A DNA stretch of 64,000 nt from Takifugu bimaculatus (lineage: Eukaryota > Chordata > Actinopteri > Tetraodontiformes > Tetraodontidae), in NCBI GenBank assembly GCA_004026145.2, contig CP034990.1, positions 862,699-926,698 on the forward strand. Reading direction: 5' to 3'. Positions 12,223 to 25,833 of this stretch are shown piece after piece (positions within the stretch are counted from its first letter, which is position 1; every line of letters begins with the position of its first letter). Made by a program: the position numbers and the translations under genes. Below the pieces are notes generated by a model. The model worked only from the letters and a program-made list of their open reading frames with translations. It was not told the DNA's origin and did no database searches.

Positions 12223-14199
12223 ACTTGTTTGAAATCAGTGCGGAATTCTGCTCAATGCAGGGTCCACCCACCACACCTGACACTGAGAAACCAGTCGTGA
12301 GATCAGCTCCAAGACTGACATTTTATATAAGTCCGGAGGATTTTTCTGTGTTCTGACATCATCAAATAGCAACTAGACAAAGAACAAAGGTCAGAGGTCA
12401 TGAAATTGTTTTACAGACACTAATGTGCTGAGCACTTTTACTCCATAGCTTGTTGTGGCTTCAATTCCTGACTCAGGACCTTCCCAGGTGGAGTCTGCAG
12501 GTTCTCTCCATGCCGTTGTACCACAGGTTTTCCAGTTTCATCTAACAATTCTCCTTGTTAATATTTATAATCAGGACACTCTGGAAACTGATCCTCTCAA
12601 TATGTGCAGACAGCCGGGAGGGACGTCGTGCAACCAGGGACATATGGTGGCTGTGCTGAGAAGCTGTATGTGGCGGATAAGATTTTCAAACCGTTATTCC
12701 CATCACAGTGGAGACTTCAAGAAGGAGAGGGTCTCAAGGGGAGCAACATGCCATCTGGACTCCTGAGAGCTGTGACACATCCAATTTACCTCTACCTGTG
12801 GCCACTCAGGAACCTCTGCGTCGAGATCCGAGATCCGGAGAGCAAGACAGAGACAGACAGACAGAAAGACAGAGAGAGAGAGATCAGATGTGGTTTGAGC
12901 TGACAGCAAAAACCATTCTGACAGGTCAAATTAGAGCGTGCTGGAGAACAGGTCTTTCTTCATCAGTGCAGAATTCTAATGACGACGTAAGGTAGAATTA
13001 CTTCAATCATTAAACGTTAACCTCAAATTAAATTAATCAAACTTTGATTCCCACACTGCTTGTGTTAAAACACACATTTAATTAATTAAGGATGCTGCCC
13101 AGGCCGTCATAACTAAGGTGAGTGATAAAACTGGAAATAAAATCACTAAAATACAGCAACGATGAATGAAACTAAATTGATTCCTGTAGACCCAAGCATA
13201 TAATCTTGACTTTTATTTGAGTGAAACATCAACATCTGCTTATAAAGTCAAGTCAGACATCTCTCCACTAAATATCTTATCATGCAAATGTTGCTCACAG
13301 ACCCTGTGTCACTTCCTTCCCTCCCAATTTGCAGACGTTTGTGGATGATTGCAGACAGAAGGGATTGAAATTTAAAGACAACGTGTGTTTTCCTCATGGT
13401 TTTTAGTGCTGTCGAGCAGCACTGGGGATGATGTGCAAAACCTCAGCCCTCCCTCATTAGCAGACAGCTGTAGAGCGAGCAGCCATCTCACCCTCTGACC
13501 CCGTCCCCCACCATAACGAGGGCCTCGGCGGACCCTGGGGTTGGGCCCCTCCCCGGCTCTCCCAGGAGAAAAGGTTTGACGGTAACATGAACATGATGGC
13601 ACCAGCGAGATGTAATCTCAGCCAAATGTACCAACATCGTTAAATCGGGATTCTGTGTCCGCTGAGACGCAGCGAGAGGAGCCAACAATGGCGAGGACAC
13701 ACAATTACAAGAACTTGTTCAACAGAACACTTTAAAGTGAGTTCATATTCCCACGCACTGTAACAAATTCTATATGTTTTCCGCCAAGTGTTTCGTTTGT
13801 CTGCATCATTTTGCCCAACGCAGCATAGAAATTAGTGGTCAGGACACGTTTCAGAGGTTTGGTTGGATTCCAGCTCCTCCAGCGACCACTCACACACCTT
13901 TACAAGCACATTAAGATCTTGTCTGAGGCAGAGAGGATTGATTGCAGCCAGATTGGAAGGTTTCGTCTTGGTAACCCGAGCCGCCGCAGGACGAATGAGA
14001 TGAGCTCAGCAGCTGAAGTGCAGGGAGGTCTGAGCCTGTTGTCCTCTCTGACAGTCCTGATTCACTCTGTGTGCTGACTGTCATAAATCCTGGAGAGTCG
14101 GACCGCCCGGGTCGGGATACAAAGCAGTTACACTGTGAGTCTGTGACCAGCAGAGCTCCTGGGCTGTTAGCTCAGGTAGGTAAACCTGGCCCCTGAACA

Positions 14200-14312
14200 T
14201 GGCCCCATCCATCCATCCATCCATCCATCCATCCATCCATCCATCCATCCATCCATCCATCCATCCATCCATCCATCCATCCATCCATCCATCCATCCAT
14301 CCATCCATCCAT
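14200..14312. repeat. (CCAT)n tetranucleotide microsatellite
   Basis: About 28 tandem copies of CCAT with almost no interruptions. Both strands stay open for a long way (Trp-Met-Asp-Gly on the minus strand), which reflects the repeat and not a gene. Confidence 0.97.
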
Positions 14313-16968
14313 TCATCCTCACATTTGCAGTGCAACATATTTGCTACCAGATGTTCTGTCTATCAAAAGAATGCATTTATCAAAGGGCTAATCCATCAGA
14401 ATGATGGATTCTGATGAAAACAATGCTGACTATTGGATTTTACTGTTTTAAATATGATAACCGATAAGTGTCATTATCAGTTCCAGGAACTTCGAGGCTG
14501 TCCATGCCACCATGACACCCACAATTAAAGAAAGCTAAATGTATGCAAACCAAATGTCTCAGATGCCTCCTCTGATCATTGACACTCCACCCTCTTGCAT
14601 GAGCCAAAGAGACGGGTTGACTACACAGGCAGCAAGGGGCAGTGGATCAATATCCTCACAGGAGGCTGTGATTCTGGTACCAAAGCCAAGCACTCCAGGT
14701 AATGAACTGCCTGCATGATATATATCCCCCATACTGGAGGGACTGCAGCGGCCCAGCTGGGTACTGCAGCAGCAGCAATTCTTTGATGAGCCGTTCCTTC
14801 TCACCGGGTCACTCTCGACTCTAAATGTCTGCCAACACGTTAGCGCAGTCCAAAATCAAACTGTCATCCGTGTTATTAAATTTAGCATAACAACTTTGAT
14901 AGTATTTATTTAAATTGCATGAGGAAAATTCCCAAGTCTAATAGGAGGATGCAGTGGCAGAGAACATCCTTTTCAAAAGGAAAGGAAACATTTTAGAGAG
15001 CAACTAATCATAAAAAAAATACTTTTAATGTTGTCAGAGGTTATATATACCTGATAGTGAGGATTTACTGAGGACACTTTATTGAGGCAGCTTCTTTTGT
15101 GGACCCATTATCCATCTGTTTTATTTGGCAGGATCCCTACTTTTTATCATGTGTTCACCCTGTTTCAGATTTAAATTGACCACAGATTTTATGAAAGTGA
15201 GGCTTTTATTTTTTCAAAAAATGACTAATAAAAATAGGAATTTATTTGTATTCTATTATGGGCTGTCCACTGAAAGGTATAAGATCTTAGCTGGCTGAGA
15301 ATCTGACAGTAAAATTTGTGTTGCAAATATCTAGCAATGTCGCTGGACTTCAGATTTGTGTCTTTCTCAAGGTTATAATGAGGAAATCTCATACTAAATA
15401 AGAAAATAAATAAATGTAATGAGGAAAGCTTAAGCTGGACAGTTTGTGCAACAAGTCATGTGAACTAATAAATGTCATAAATGGAGTTTTCACAACATGC
15501 ATCTTTACCAGCTGATGAAACCGACCTTGTATTTAAGGCATCTGTTCATTATTAATCAGAACTGACGCTTTTTTCCTCCAGGCCCAGCTTAAAATCATTT
15601 AATTATCCCCGAAGAAATGATAAATACACTAAATAATGAAGGATGATAAATGACAAAAGCATTTTTTATTTATTTATTTTCAGCCAAGTCACTTTGAGAT
15701 TTGTTGTTGTTGTGTTTTTACATTCCTTTTGTCTTCTGAACTCTCCTTATTGTAATAAAGCCATTAAACTCTAGTGCAGAGGGACCTTCTTAGCAGCACC
15801 CTGGCATGTTTTATAGGTAAAGTTGGTGGGATGCAGCAGTTCCTGGTTTATGGGTGCATTAGTGTTCCCCTCTGCCAGTGTGTTTCTATCAGTTCATCAC
15901 AAATCAAGTTGTCTCCTCAGCGCCTCTGTCATATACAGCTGCTCATAAATGAGTTGATTTTATATTCTGCAGAGATATGCATGTGTTACCTGCTCTAAAG
16001 TTTACTTTGACCATGTGCAGTGGGGTTCTAGTTTCTTCACTCAAATGAGTTTACTGTCATATTGCACAGCAGAAAATGTTTGGTTAGAAAACGTGTCTGT
16101 TGTGATAAATGGAATTATTGACAGTGCATAAGGTGAGCGACAGCAGGCTGCTCCTGCCTGGGCCATGTTATTGACTCATAATAGAGTTTTAAGCCCTCAC
16201 TGCTGTCCGCGCATCATCTGTGCGAAGGTGGTGAATCCACCTCAAGAAATCACATTTCCAGCAGTCATCAAATTATTTAAAAAATAATCTTTTAGAGAAG
16301 AGAGAACTGGGTCCGTGCACCTGTGCAGCCACAGCCAGCATCTGGGACTTTTATTACCAACTTTGACACAAGCTGGGGGGGGGGGGCGTCTGACTTGCCA
16401 TTTTAAAGTAATTACGTGAAATATTTCCTTTGAGTTTGTACAACAGGCGAGGGAAAACTGAATGCTAATATTTTTCCATCGTAACCTTGAGCTGACAGAT
16501 TCATTTGCCATTCTTTACGGGGTGTGGAGTTCAGGGAAAGGTCGTACCCAGGCGTGTCTACAGCCTCTCTTCTCACTTCTCACCATTTCCCAAGTGTGTT
16601 TGGTAATGAATGAACCTTTCTCAGCTTCGAGTGTCATCACTTGTCTAGTCAATGGAACCTATAGTTTGTACATTAGCTTTAAAAGTGATAATGATTTTTA
16701 TCAGTTGATCGCGGACGGGACGTGCCAGACCTGTTCGGGACGCAGCGCTCCGGGACAGGCGGCTGCGCAAAGACGCGTTGACGCTCAACTCTCATTGGGG
16801 AAACTCGCGTTGGAGCTCATGATCTTCTTATCGGAGTAAACGAACTTTTTCAGCGATCAGCGCAGGTATGTGTGTGTGTAACGCGTAATTAGAGCCAGGC
16901 ATGACCAGGAAGAAAAGCGCTGAACGCCGCAGCTTTGAGGATTCGTGACCGGGGCTCCAGCAGATCAG

Positions 16969-16986
16969 ATGCTGCCGAAAAAATGA
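16969..16986 (+). promoter_or_regulatory. Upstream ORF overlapping the chrnb4 start
   Basis: A five-codon reading (MLPKK) begins 14 bases before the chrnb4 start. Its TGA overlaps the main ATG in an ATGA arrangement. This geometry can reduce or time main-ORF translation by termination and re-initiation. It matters only if the transcript starts upstream of 16969, which I cannot show. Confidence 0.4.
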
Positions 16987-19900
16987 GTCGGACTCTCTGC
17001 ATCGTCGCTTATTTCCTCTCTGTGGTCCACTGTAAGTACTTTTCTCTTTGCTGTCGATCTACTAATGTCATTTTTTTAGTCCCTGTCAGCCCCGTTTGAT
17101 TTGGATAAATGCGCTCCTGCGCTGGCACATATCATTTAGAGTTCATGTCGGATTTTATTCTCCCAGAAGGCACATTTTAATCCACAAATGCGTTTCAGCG
17201 TACCAGGTAAAAATTAGACAAATAAAATGAATAAAAACAAAAATCTTGCTCTGCATATTCAAAGTATGAAAACCTTTAAGTCTGTTCTTCAGAAATTCAA
17301 CTAATTAAAAGATCAGGACCAGTCTGAGACAGTTTGCAAACAAAACGTTTATTAAAGTAACACAGATGCTAATCTAATTAAAAATCACCATCACTCATCC
17401 CGAAACACTCCCTAAACTTGTCCCTTTGCTCAGATACCTGTCATGGATGGCCTGGGATGGAACTGTTTAGTGAAAATACTTGTGGTTATATCAGTATATC
17501 AACAAGATTTTCAATTAGGAAAAAAAGTTTTATCTTCCATAATCTTGGCTATAAATCTAGAACTGTTTTACCTTTTGGTGCCATCAGTGTTTTTCTCACT
17601 GTTTGCTGGCTGACCTTTCCTCCAACAACAGCACTGACACTGTTTCTCTTACAGATGCAGCTTATCTGCTTTGGCTCCTTTAGCGGTTGTCTTTACTTTC
17701 CCCCGAGGGGGAATGACCGAAGCTCTGAAGGGCCCATAAAGACACACGATTCCTTGTGATGAACGTGTGCATCACTTCACCCATCACAAAGGCCACATGA
17801 TGAATCTCTGCACTTGTGCAGCCGTGAAAATGCATCTGTAGATTATTGACATAGCGGCAATTCTTCTTCACTGTTCCCATCAGGAACAGTCTCACCTCGT
17901 TGGCCCGTCTCTCCCAAGTGCGTCGATTCAGCTCTTCCCGATGACGACGGGGACATTAATAACCTGCTGCATGTTAAGGAAATGGAAGAGATGCTACTAC
18001 ATGTATCCGCTTTGCTCCAGATGAGGAGCACCGATCATCAGTTCCAATCTGCCCTGTCTGCACCGCTGACGTGGGCGCCATTTATCAAGGACGCAGGGGA
18101 GGAAGCTGGCTGTTGCTGTTCAAGGCCCATTGAGGCACATCCTCAGTGATCTGGCTTCAGGATACAGCAGAATTACAATCAAAATAGTTGCCCTCTATAG
18201 ACTGATTTCAAAACTCTTCTAATAACCATTTTGCCAATGCGCCCCAAGTGTTTTGGAAAGAGTCATGGATTTTGTCCAAATATGAATATTTCATGAATGC
18301 ACATGCATAAACAGCAGAACGTTGCACCCGCACCAGAGTGCAGCTGTACATCAACTGCGCAACATCATGTCCACTAAGTTAATCAGGCTCCTCGCCCCTG
18401 TCTGCTTATAACCCAGCGTAATGTCGTTATAATACCATATATTCAGTACCAAAGGAAAAATAGTGCGCCATTATCTAAAGGCGGTGGCATTAAGGGTCGT
18501 TAGGGTTGTGGGGAAGTCAGGTGATTTCCTGACTTCGTGTATATGACTGTGAGTTAATGTATTTTAACAACTAAATTATGCTTAAAAGCTTTAAAAACAT
18601 TTTTTTTATTAATCTAACCTTGAGGACTCCACAAACAAAGGACAATGCTTCTATTATGTGTTCTTATACAGGACTAATGACAGTCTTGTCCTTAAACTCA
18701 TTGATTTACCACGGTGTGCCGTCAGGTTGCAGGTGTGCCGATTCCGAGGAGCGTCTCATGAACTGGTTACTTGGGAAGAATCGCTACAACCCGCTGATCC
18801 GGCCTGCCTCCAACAGGACCGAGAGAGTCCCGGTGAAGCTACAAGTGTCTCTGGCTCAGCTCATCAGCGTGGTGAGAAGTCAAAAGTCGTTGGTCCCACA
18901 TGAAATTGTCGCATTGAGGGCTAACAGAGGGCAGCAGAAGAGGGGGAGAGCAGCTTGAGGCAGAGGTTAACTCAAAATAAAAGGCTGTGCAGAGACACGG
19001 CTGTAGCTCTGAGAGCTGCTCAGCTGTGATCTCTGTCAGATCCAGATTGAAGCTTCAGCACGAGTGGATTAAAAGAGGCCATAAAGCTGCTTTTTCCAAA
19101 GTGAGGGGAGTCCTCCCCTGATTTATAGTGGAGGCTACGCCCTTATTCAGACTTCAGCTGCAAGGGTGGAGTATGGGCTTGGATCAGTACCAATTCACCG
19201 GTCTCCTTTGTCTAATTCTTACATTGTTTCCTGTTTTTTAAAGAATATTTCTTAATTTGTTCTATCAGTTTATATAAAAACTGCAAAATGTGCCATTTGT
19301 GTTTTGCTGTTTCACTTCCAGAACGAAAGAGAGCAGATAATGACGACCAACCTCTGGCTGATGCAGGTCGGTGGCCTGAAACTCGCGTTCATACACTTTT
19401 AAATGTCCTTTCAGTTGAACTTGAATTAAACTGTATCTTTCTCCAATCAATGTGGAATGAAGCACTTCTCTAACTGAGCTCCAAACACATTCTGCTCAAT
19501 AATGAAGCGTGCAATTATGAATTAGCTGGTTGTGTGAAGCGTAATGGAAAACAGGCCCGATGCTATCTCTGCCCCTCTGTCTCTGCAGCACTGGGTGGAT
19601 TACAGATTATCGTGGGACCCAGCAAAGTATGAAGGCATCAACAAGCTACGTATTCCCTCCAGACTCATCTGGCTCCCAGATATTGTCCTGTACAACAAGT
19701 AAGCAACTGTGAGGTGTCGCCTAAAGTGGGACTATTAACTAATCATGATTTGGCTGACGTTTGTCTCGGTTGCTTATTACTACCTGACTCATATGCACCA
19801 CTTTTATACCGGCTTTGCCAGGCTGATAATCAGTCTGCAGCCTTTGCGTTGTGTTGACATTAAAGACAGAGGCCATCTGAAAGTAGATTTCTAATGGCAC

Positions 19901-22015
19901 AAATATCGTGCGGAATCATTTGGTTATTTCCTCTTTTTCCTCCTCTTAGCGCCGATGGGACCTATGAGGTCACCGTCTTCACCAACGCCATCGTTCTTTT
20001 CAACGGCAGCATCAACTGGCTTCCTCCAGCCATCTACAAAAGTGCCTGCAAGATCGAAGTGAAGCATTTTCCCTTCGACCAGCAGAACTGCACTTTAAAG
20101 TTCCGCTCGTGGACATATGACCGCACAGAAATTGACCTGGTTCTGAAGACTGATGCAGCTAGCATGGACGATTTTACCCCCAGTGGTGAGTGGGACATCT
20201 TAGCACTGCCAGGCAGACGGACTGTCAACCCCCTAGATCCCACCTACGTGGACCTGACCTATGACTTCATCATCAAGAGGAAGCCCCTCTTCTACACGAT
20301 AAACCTCATCATTCCATGTATTTTGATCACCTCTCTGGCCATCCTGGTCTTCTACCTGCCTTCAGACTGCGGGGAGAAGATGACCCTCTGCATCTCCGTC
20401 CTCCTGGCTCTCACCGTCTTCTTGCTTTTGATCTCAAAGATCGTTCCTCCTACCTCACTGGATGTGCCTCTCATTGGAAAATACCTGATGTTCACCATGG
20501 TGCTGGTGACCTTCTCCATCATCACCAGTGTGTGCGTGCTGAACGTCCACCACCGCTCCCCCAGCACGCACACCATGCCCTCCTGGGTCAAACTGATATT
20601 TCTTGTCAAACTACCATCCTTACTGTTCATAAGGCGCCCTCAGAACAACTCCGCACGCCAGAGGCTTCAGAGCCAGAGGTGTCAGCGAGCAAAAAGGGAC
20701 ATTTTGGGCTTGGGTTGCCCACCCAAGTCAGGTATCACAATGTTGTCTTCTGCCCTGCTGTCTCCTGGCTCTGTCTTCTCCACCCCCGGCCAGAAAAATG
20801 TAGCTCCTTCTCTAAGTTGCGGCTATGGAAAAGGTGACCTGCGCCCGACCACTTACCTTCCCGGCGGTTTGAATATCACCCAGAACCTCCAGCAGAGCAG
20901 CGGTGCGGACTGGGCTGCTGATGTCCAGGAGGCGCTGAGCGGGGTGCGATTTGTGGCTGAGCACATGATGGAAGACGACGATGATCAGAGTGTATGTATG
21001 CACATTTTGTCCTATTCAATGTAGGATTCATATATCACGCATATGCTTAAAGGCACCAGATTTATGATGTGGAGTGATTTAGCAGTGAGGCTGAAGCTAG
21101 TCAACTAAGACCTGCTCACAGTCTTTATGGTAATTTATGACAATTACCTTCACAGAAAGAAATGTAACGTTAATAAAAAAAAACCTGAACTCTGTCCATG
21201 TAGGTAACCTTCAGTAGTGGTTTGCTCACAATTTTAAGCTTTTTATATTTTAATTTGAGGTGTCTTTCACCGCCACCTGCTCTGGTCCAATAAACAAGAT
21301 CAAATTGATGGGAAAATATTTACTGTCGGTCCGTAAGGGGAATACCACTAACCTTATGTAGCGGCTGTGACCTGGAAAATTGAAGGGAGACTTTGGTGAT
21401 CAATCGTTTTTCTGGCAAATCAATGCGAGGAGGCTGCAGGGAATGAGAAATGACCCTTTTCCTAAACGGGACAAGGACAACGCTGAAAATGGGGTGAAAG
21501 GGTCAATGGCTCGTTTCACTGAGGCCTCGGTTAAATGGATCAGACCTGATAAGGACTTATCAGTTTTCAGTAAAAAATAAAATATATAAATGATATGAGT
21601 TAATGAGTTTACTGTCACACTGACAGCAGACAAACTACATAGACAAAACAAAACTACACAATAATACAGTATGTATGTGATTTGAAGAGTCTTGGCAGTT
21701 GTCAGTGATGCACATTCTGCCCCCAGGTGGTTCCAAACAGTCATGGCAGCATCAAATCACCGCACTGCTCTTGTCTCCAGGAGAAATGACACTTGCTTGT
21801 TGTGATGAAAACACCTGAAGAGCAACATTTGTGTGTGTTTTCCCCCCCAGGTGATTGAGGACTGGAAGTATGTGGCCATGGTGGTGGACCGCATGTTCCT
21901 GTGGATCTTTGTGATTGTGTGTGTGGTGGGCACCCTGGGCTTATTTCTCCAGCCCGTCTTCCAGAATCCCATCACTCCCATCCAGCAGCCCAGCTCAGAT
22001 ATGCCTCGTATATGA
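16983..22015 (+). CDS. chrnb4: Neuronal nicotinic acetylcholine receptor subunit beta-4
   Basis: This is a subunit of acetylcholine-gated cation channels that pairs mainly with alpha-3 (and alpha-5). Exons: 16983-17031, 18726-18871, 19322-19366, 19589-19698, 19950-20991 and 21851-22015. The 45-nt and 110-nt third and fourth exons are the family hallmark. All phases agree, giving 518 residues. Features in order: a signal peptide (MSRTLCIVAYFLSVVH); the extracellular domain with WLPPAIYKSACK and the 13-residue Cys loop ending in FPFDQQNC; M1; M2 (GEKMTLCISVLLALTVFLL); M3; a variable cytosolic loop; and M4 in the last exon. There is no vicinal Cys pair, so it is a beta subunit, and the segment from TASMDDFTPSGEWD-like residues to HHRSPSTHTM fits beta-4 best; beta-2 is the alternative. 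An AATAAA lies near 22360. Confidence 0.95.
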
Positions 22016-22658
22016 CCAGCAACATCTACATACCCGAGGAGTTCAGCAGTCATGTAGTGATTGTGCTTAACTAGATGAACCACATAGGGAGGTGTGATAA
22101 GATATTTCCAGGTCTTTCTAAGGCCAAACTCCAAGACTGTTGTGTTTAAAAAGCATGCGTCGACTCAGTAAGTATAGCTGGGAAGGTTAAAAGCAGATTA
22201 AGAAGGACAGCGTTGGAGCTGAATGTAGATGTGGACGTATTCCTGCCGCAGAGATGAGAAAACATCTCTGCTGTCAGATGTTTGTCCGCTCTGCTTGCTT
22301 GTGATTCATCTTTAATCGCGATGTCGAGAAGTGAGACATGACGTGTGTTTAATGTGTGAATAATAAAGGTGAACGAGTGTCCTCTCTGTGTCAGAAGTTG
22401 CACGAAAGACCATGTTTTAAAATTGTCAGAGGCATGCCAAAGTGCTTACTTAATCTATTTTTTATGATAATGTTGGTCTTCAGAGCCAGTTCATTAGCTA
22501 AAGATAGAACACTTCATCATCCAGTCCTGCATATTGGCTACAGATATTCTCTCGTAATCTATGACATAGCTGGAGCTTTTAGACTCTTATTTGCATGTCA
22601 GATGCAGGTGACTATGCTCCTCTAAACAAACACTTTCTGAACTCAACTTTCACCCACC

Positions 22659-22666
<8 letters not shown>

Positions 22667-22705
<39 letters not shown>
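22667..22705. repeat. (CCCA)n/(CA)n microsatellite
   Basis: A short CCCA run leads into about 16 CA units, 3' of chrnb4. Confidence 0.95.
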
Positions 22706-22707
<2 letters not shown>

Positions 22708-22872
22708 CCAGTGTTCACTTACTCGGTGCTGAATGGGCTCATTAGAGATTCTGCAGACTGTGAGTTCTTCTGTGAGACATTTATTCAAATGAAGGGAAGC
22801 CAATCAGCTGCTATATCAGTAGCATTGGCTGGTTTTCTTGCACCTTTCAGCTTTCTGTCACTAGTCTATAGA

Positions 22873-22875
<3 letters not shown>

Positions 22876-22908
<33 letters not shown>
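22876..22908. repeat. (TG)n microsatellite
   Basis: About 16 TG units, 170 bases from a CA tract of opposite strand sense, so the two could pair as an inverted repeat. Confidence 0.95.
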
Positions 22909-22912
<4 letters not shown>

Positions 22913-23572
22913 CACAGTATTCTATCCCATAAGGAGATTTTATATAACAAATGAATGTACAGTTCCAGTCATCCAGCTAAAGTGGGTAAAGTTAGAATGG
23001 GTTCATTAATGCAATTATACACACAGCATTTTAAATCAATATAAGTCATTATAATCAATACATCAATCACAGGCCTTTTGCCGGATTCATAGGTCAGTTT
23101 AACGAACTGAAGGATATTTAGTATTTGAACAGCATCAAACCGTCTCAAAACAAAAGAACTAAATCCAATTTCGAAAATGTTTGTTGCAATAGATTGTAAA
23201 TGTTGATTGTAAAAGACGCTATATAAATAAAAAAATGATTAAGCTTAAGAAAAGCGCGCAAACGTGCGGCAATCTTTTGAATGACATCATGTGCAAAGTG
23301 CTTAGAATCCTAGAAAGCATTTAATATCCAATGACTGCCAGATTATGAAGCCAAACGAAGCCGCTGTAGCTGCTCTTCAAACCTGTGAAGCGGAATTTCA
23401 GCCACATCTGTGCGCTTCTTTTGCAGCCTGAACACGGACGAGCTGCGCGTGTCGGCAGCGCGCAGCCTCAGTGTCTCCGCGTCGCTCCACAGACGCGGAC
23501 GCGCCTTCGCCCTCCACACTTTCTCCTCCGGTCTGCGCAGCGGAGCCACGACGACGCTCAACTCCAAACGAG

Positions 23573-25765
23573 ATGAAAGTCCGCTTCTACTTCGTTTTGT
23601 GCGCATGTTCGCTCCTGTTTCTTCTACCCGGTGAGTCCTTGTTGCTTATAAATAGTGAAATCTAAAGGAGGAATGTAACCATTTCAAACAGAAACATAAA
23701 GTTTCGCTCCAGGTTTCGCCTCAGTTTTAGTCCCACTGAAGCCACAAGATGATCCGAGGTGTAAAATATCCTTAAATGTGAGTTTGAAGCATCGCTGCAG
23801 GTTGAGCCGTGTGTTCCTCTGCTCCTGCTCAGGAGGCTGCTGCTCAGAGGCAGAGCACAAACTCTTCTCTGTCATCTTCTCCAACTACAACCAGTACATA
23901 CGGCCGGTGGAGAACGTGACCGACCCGGTCATTGTGCAGTTCGAGGTGTCCATGTCACAGCTGGTCAAAGTGGTAAGTGGACCGTCGCGGCTTGTTTTGC
24001 TGAAACCAGAAATAAAAAATAAGGCCTCAGGGTTTGAGCAGAAAAGTTTCAGGGTCACTAAAATGCCGTGAGATAGCCCTGGGCTGGGGGTGTAGGGCCG
24101 CTATCTGTGCCGCCCGGATCAGATTGGAGTTGTCAGCTGTCTGAGCATCCCTCACTTTAGGCAGAGTCAATCACTGCAATTCGCAAGAGCTGCTGGGGGG
24201 GGGGGGGCAGACGAACTATCCCTTCAGACAGACAAGGTCTCAGTTGCAGACAAGGTCTGACCGCCTTCTACTAATTAAGTAAAAAGGCTGCTGTTGGACA
24301 ACCTTGACAAAACATACAGTATTATTAGCTCTGCTAATGTTGACGGAGAGAAAGGTCAGCCCTTCCACACTGCTTATGTTAATAAAACTGTACTTGGAAT
24401 CACATCTGCCTTAAAAAGAACAACTAAATTATGGAAAAAAAATCTTTCTTGGTCAATTATGCAACGAGAGAAGCAGAATATAGCGAGTGCAGAGTTTTGC
24501 ACATCGCTAATTTTTCTGTCTGAGGTTTGCTCAGGCTTGGTTCTGCACCGATTTACCATCAACTGTAGCCACCCATTAATATATATTAATAAAATACAAC
24601 GCAGTTCCTCTTGTTTCTTTCTGTTTTACCATCTATGGTGAGATCTGAACTGTGGAGCTGACGAATATATGTAGGCACTCCTCAAACCCCCCAGACACGA
24701 ATGTTTTATTACTTACTTTTTCTCCGGTTTAATCTAAAAATATAAATAAACCAAGACAGGTTTCGCTTGACTTTATTCAGGGCATCGGGTCCTGGGTGCA
24801 TCCTCATGAAAAACATCATTTAATACAGAATGTCTCTGGTAAATACATTACATTTTGTGAGTTGTGGGGGAGGCTAAAATATCTTTCTAGATCATACAAA
24901 TAAGAAAATTGATGTGGAGCTCCGAGCTGGCAGCGCTGATGGATGACAGCGGGTGCTGCTAATCCAGATGCAATTGGTCAGCCTGTACCAATTACAGCTG
25001 TGCAACATGAGCTCATTTAGGCTGTCAGTGGCTCATCGGCTGAGTCAGCCGTCATGGAACCGTCGTCGATCATGTTGCAGGCGGAGCCCGAGGACGTCTG
25101 AGCAGGGAGGTGAAAATCAGTAGCGAACAACAACACAAAGTTGTCCAACGTTGGACAGAACTTAAAATTCCCACAGAACTTGAATGACCAACTCTGTTTT
25201 TGGGCCAAAATCTGTCCAGCTACGCTGAAGTCTGAGCATTTGCTGCTGGTTCAGGTCCAAATTGTGCAGAGCGGAACATTATACAGGTCTGTAGTCTGTT
25301 AGCTTAGCATCAAACGGGGTTGTGCAGGGGTTCCTCCATAAGATACTCAACACGAATGTTTAATACTGTGCGCCGAGTCATGAGATCTGCTCATGCACGC
25401 TCCGACACACACAATCCAACCCCCTCCGTTTTGGCCCCTCTCCCACCTCTCTTTCCCCCCCTCTTTGCCAGTGAGCTGTTAAAGGAAAAGTTAAGGCCGT
25501 GCTGCTGTCACGTGTGCTCTTCCGCAGGCGCGGAGGACTCAGGTGTTCCTTTCTAAAACACACAGTCCTCAGCGGTGCGTTGACTGATTATCTGTGATGT
25601 GTTCTCTCCCTGCACTGCCCTTCGCATTGTTGTGTGTGTGTGTGTTGGGGGGGGGGCGCTCTCTCTGGGTGCGAGCGCTGACTGACAGTTCTTCTCTGTT
25701 CTCAGGATGAAGTCAATCAGATCATGGAGACAAATCTGTGGCTGAGACATGTAAGTTTTCTGGTA

Positions 25766-25833
<68 letters not shown>

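Larger units (their letters stand above)
9105..16982. other. Gene-poor intergenic region before chrnb4
   Basis: I see no supportable coding exon in this 7.9-kb stretch. It holds old decayed repeat-like sequence (for example about 11.7-12.2 kb, ending in a teleost-type AAATAAACCTGACT tail), a (GACA)n/(GA)n-rich patch near 12840-12880, a (CCAT)n tract at about 14200-14312, and AT-rich unique sequence from 14.8 to 16.4 kb. Regulatory elements for the receptor cluster could sit here, but none can be named from the sequence. Confidence 0.5.
22016..23572. other. chrnb4-chrna3 intergenic region
   Basis: It holds the chrnb4 3' UTR (AATAAA near 22360), two (CA)n/(TG)n tracts (about 22667-22705 and 22876-22907), a retroelement-like tail near 23200-23235 (GACGCTATATAAATAA), and a CpG-rich stretch at about 23440-23560. 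The CpG-rich stretch is the likely TATA-less chrna3 promoter and 5' UTR. I see no coding exon. Confidence 0.55.

Noticed and set aside
14081..14414. Open frames over the (CCAT)n tract
   Set aside because: Low-complexity translation of a microsatellite.
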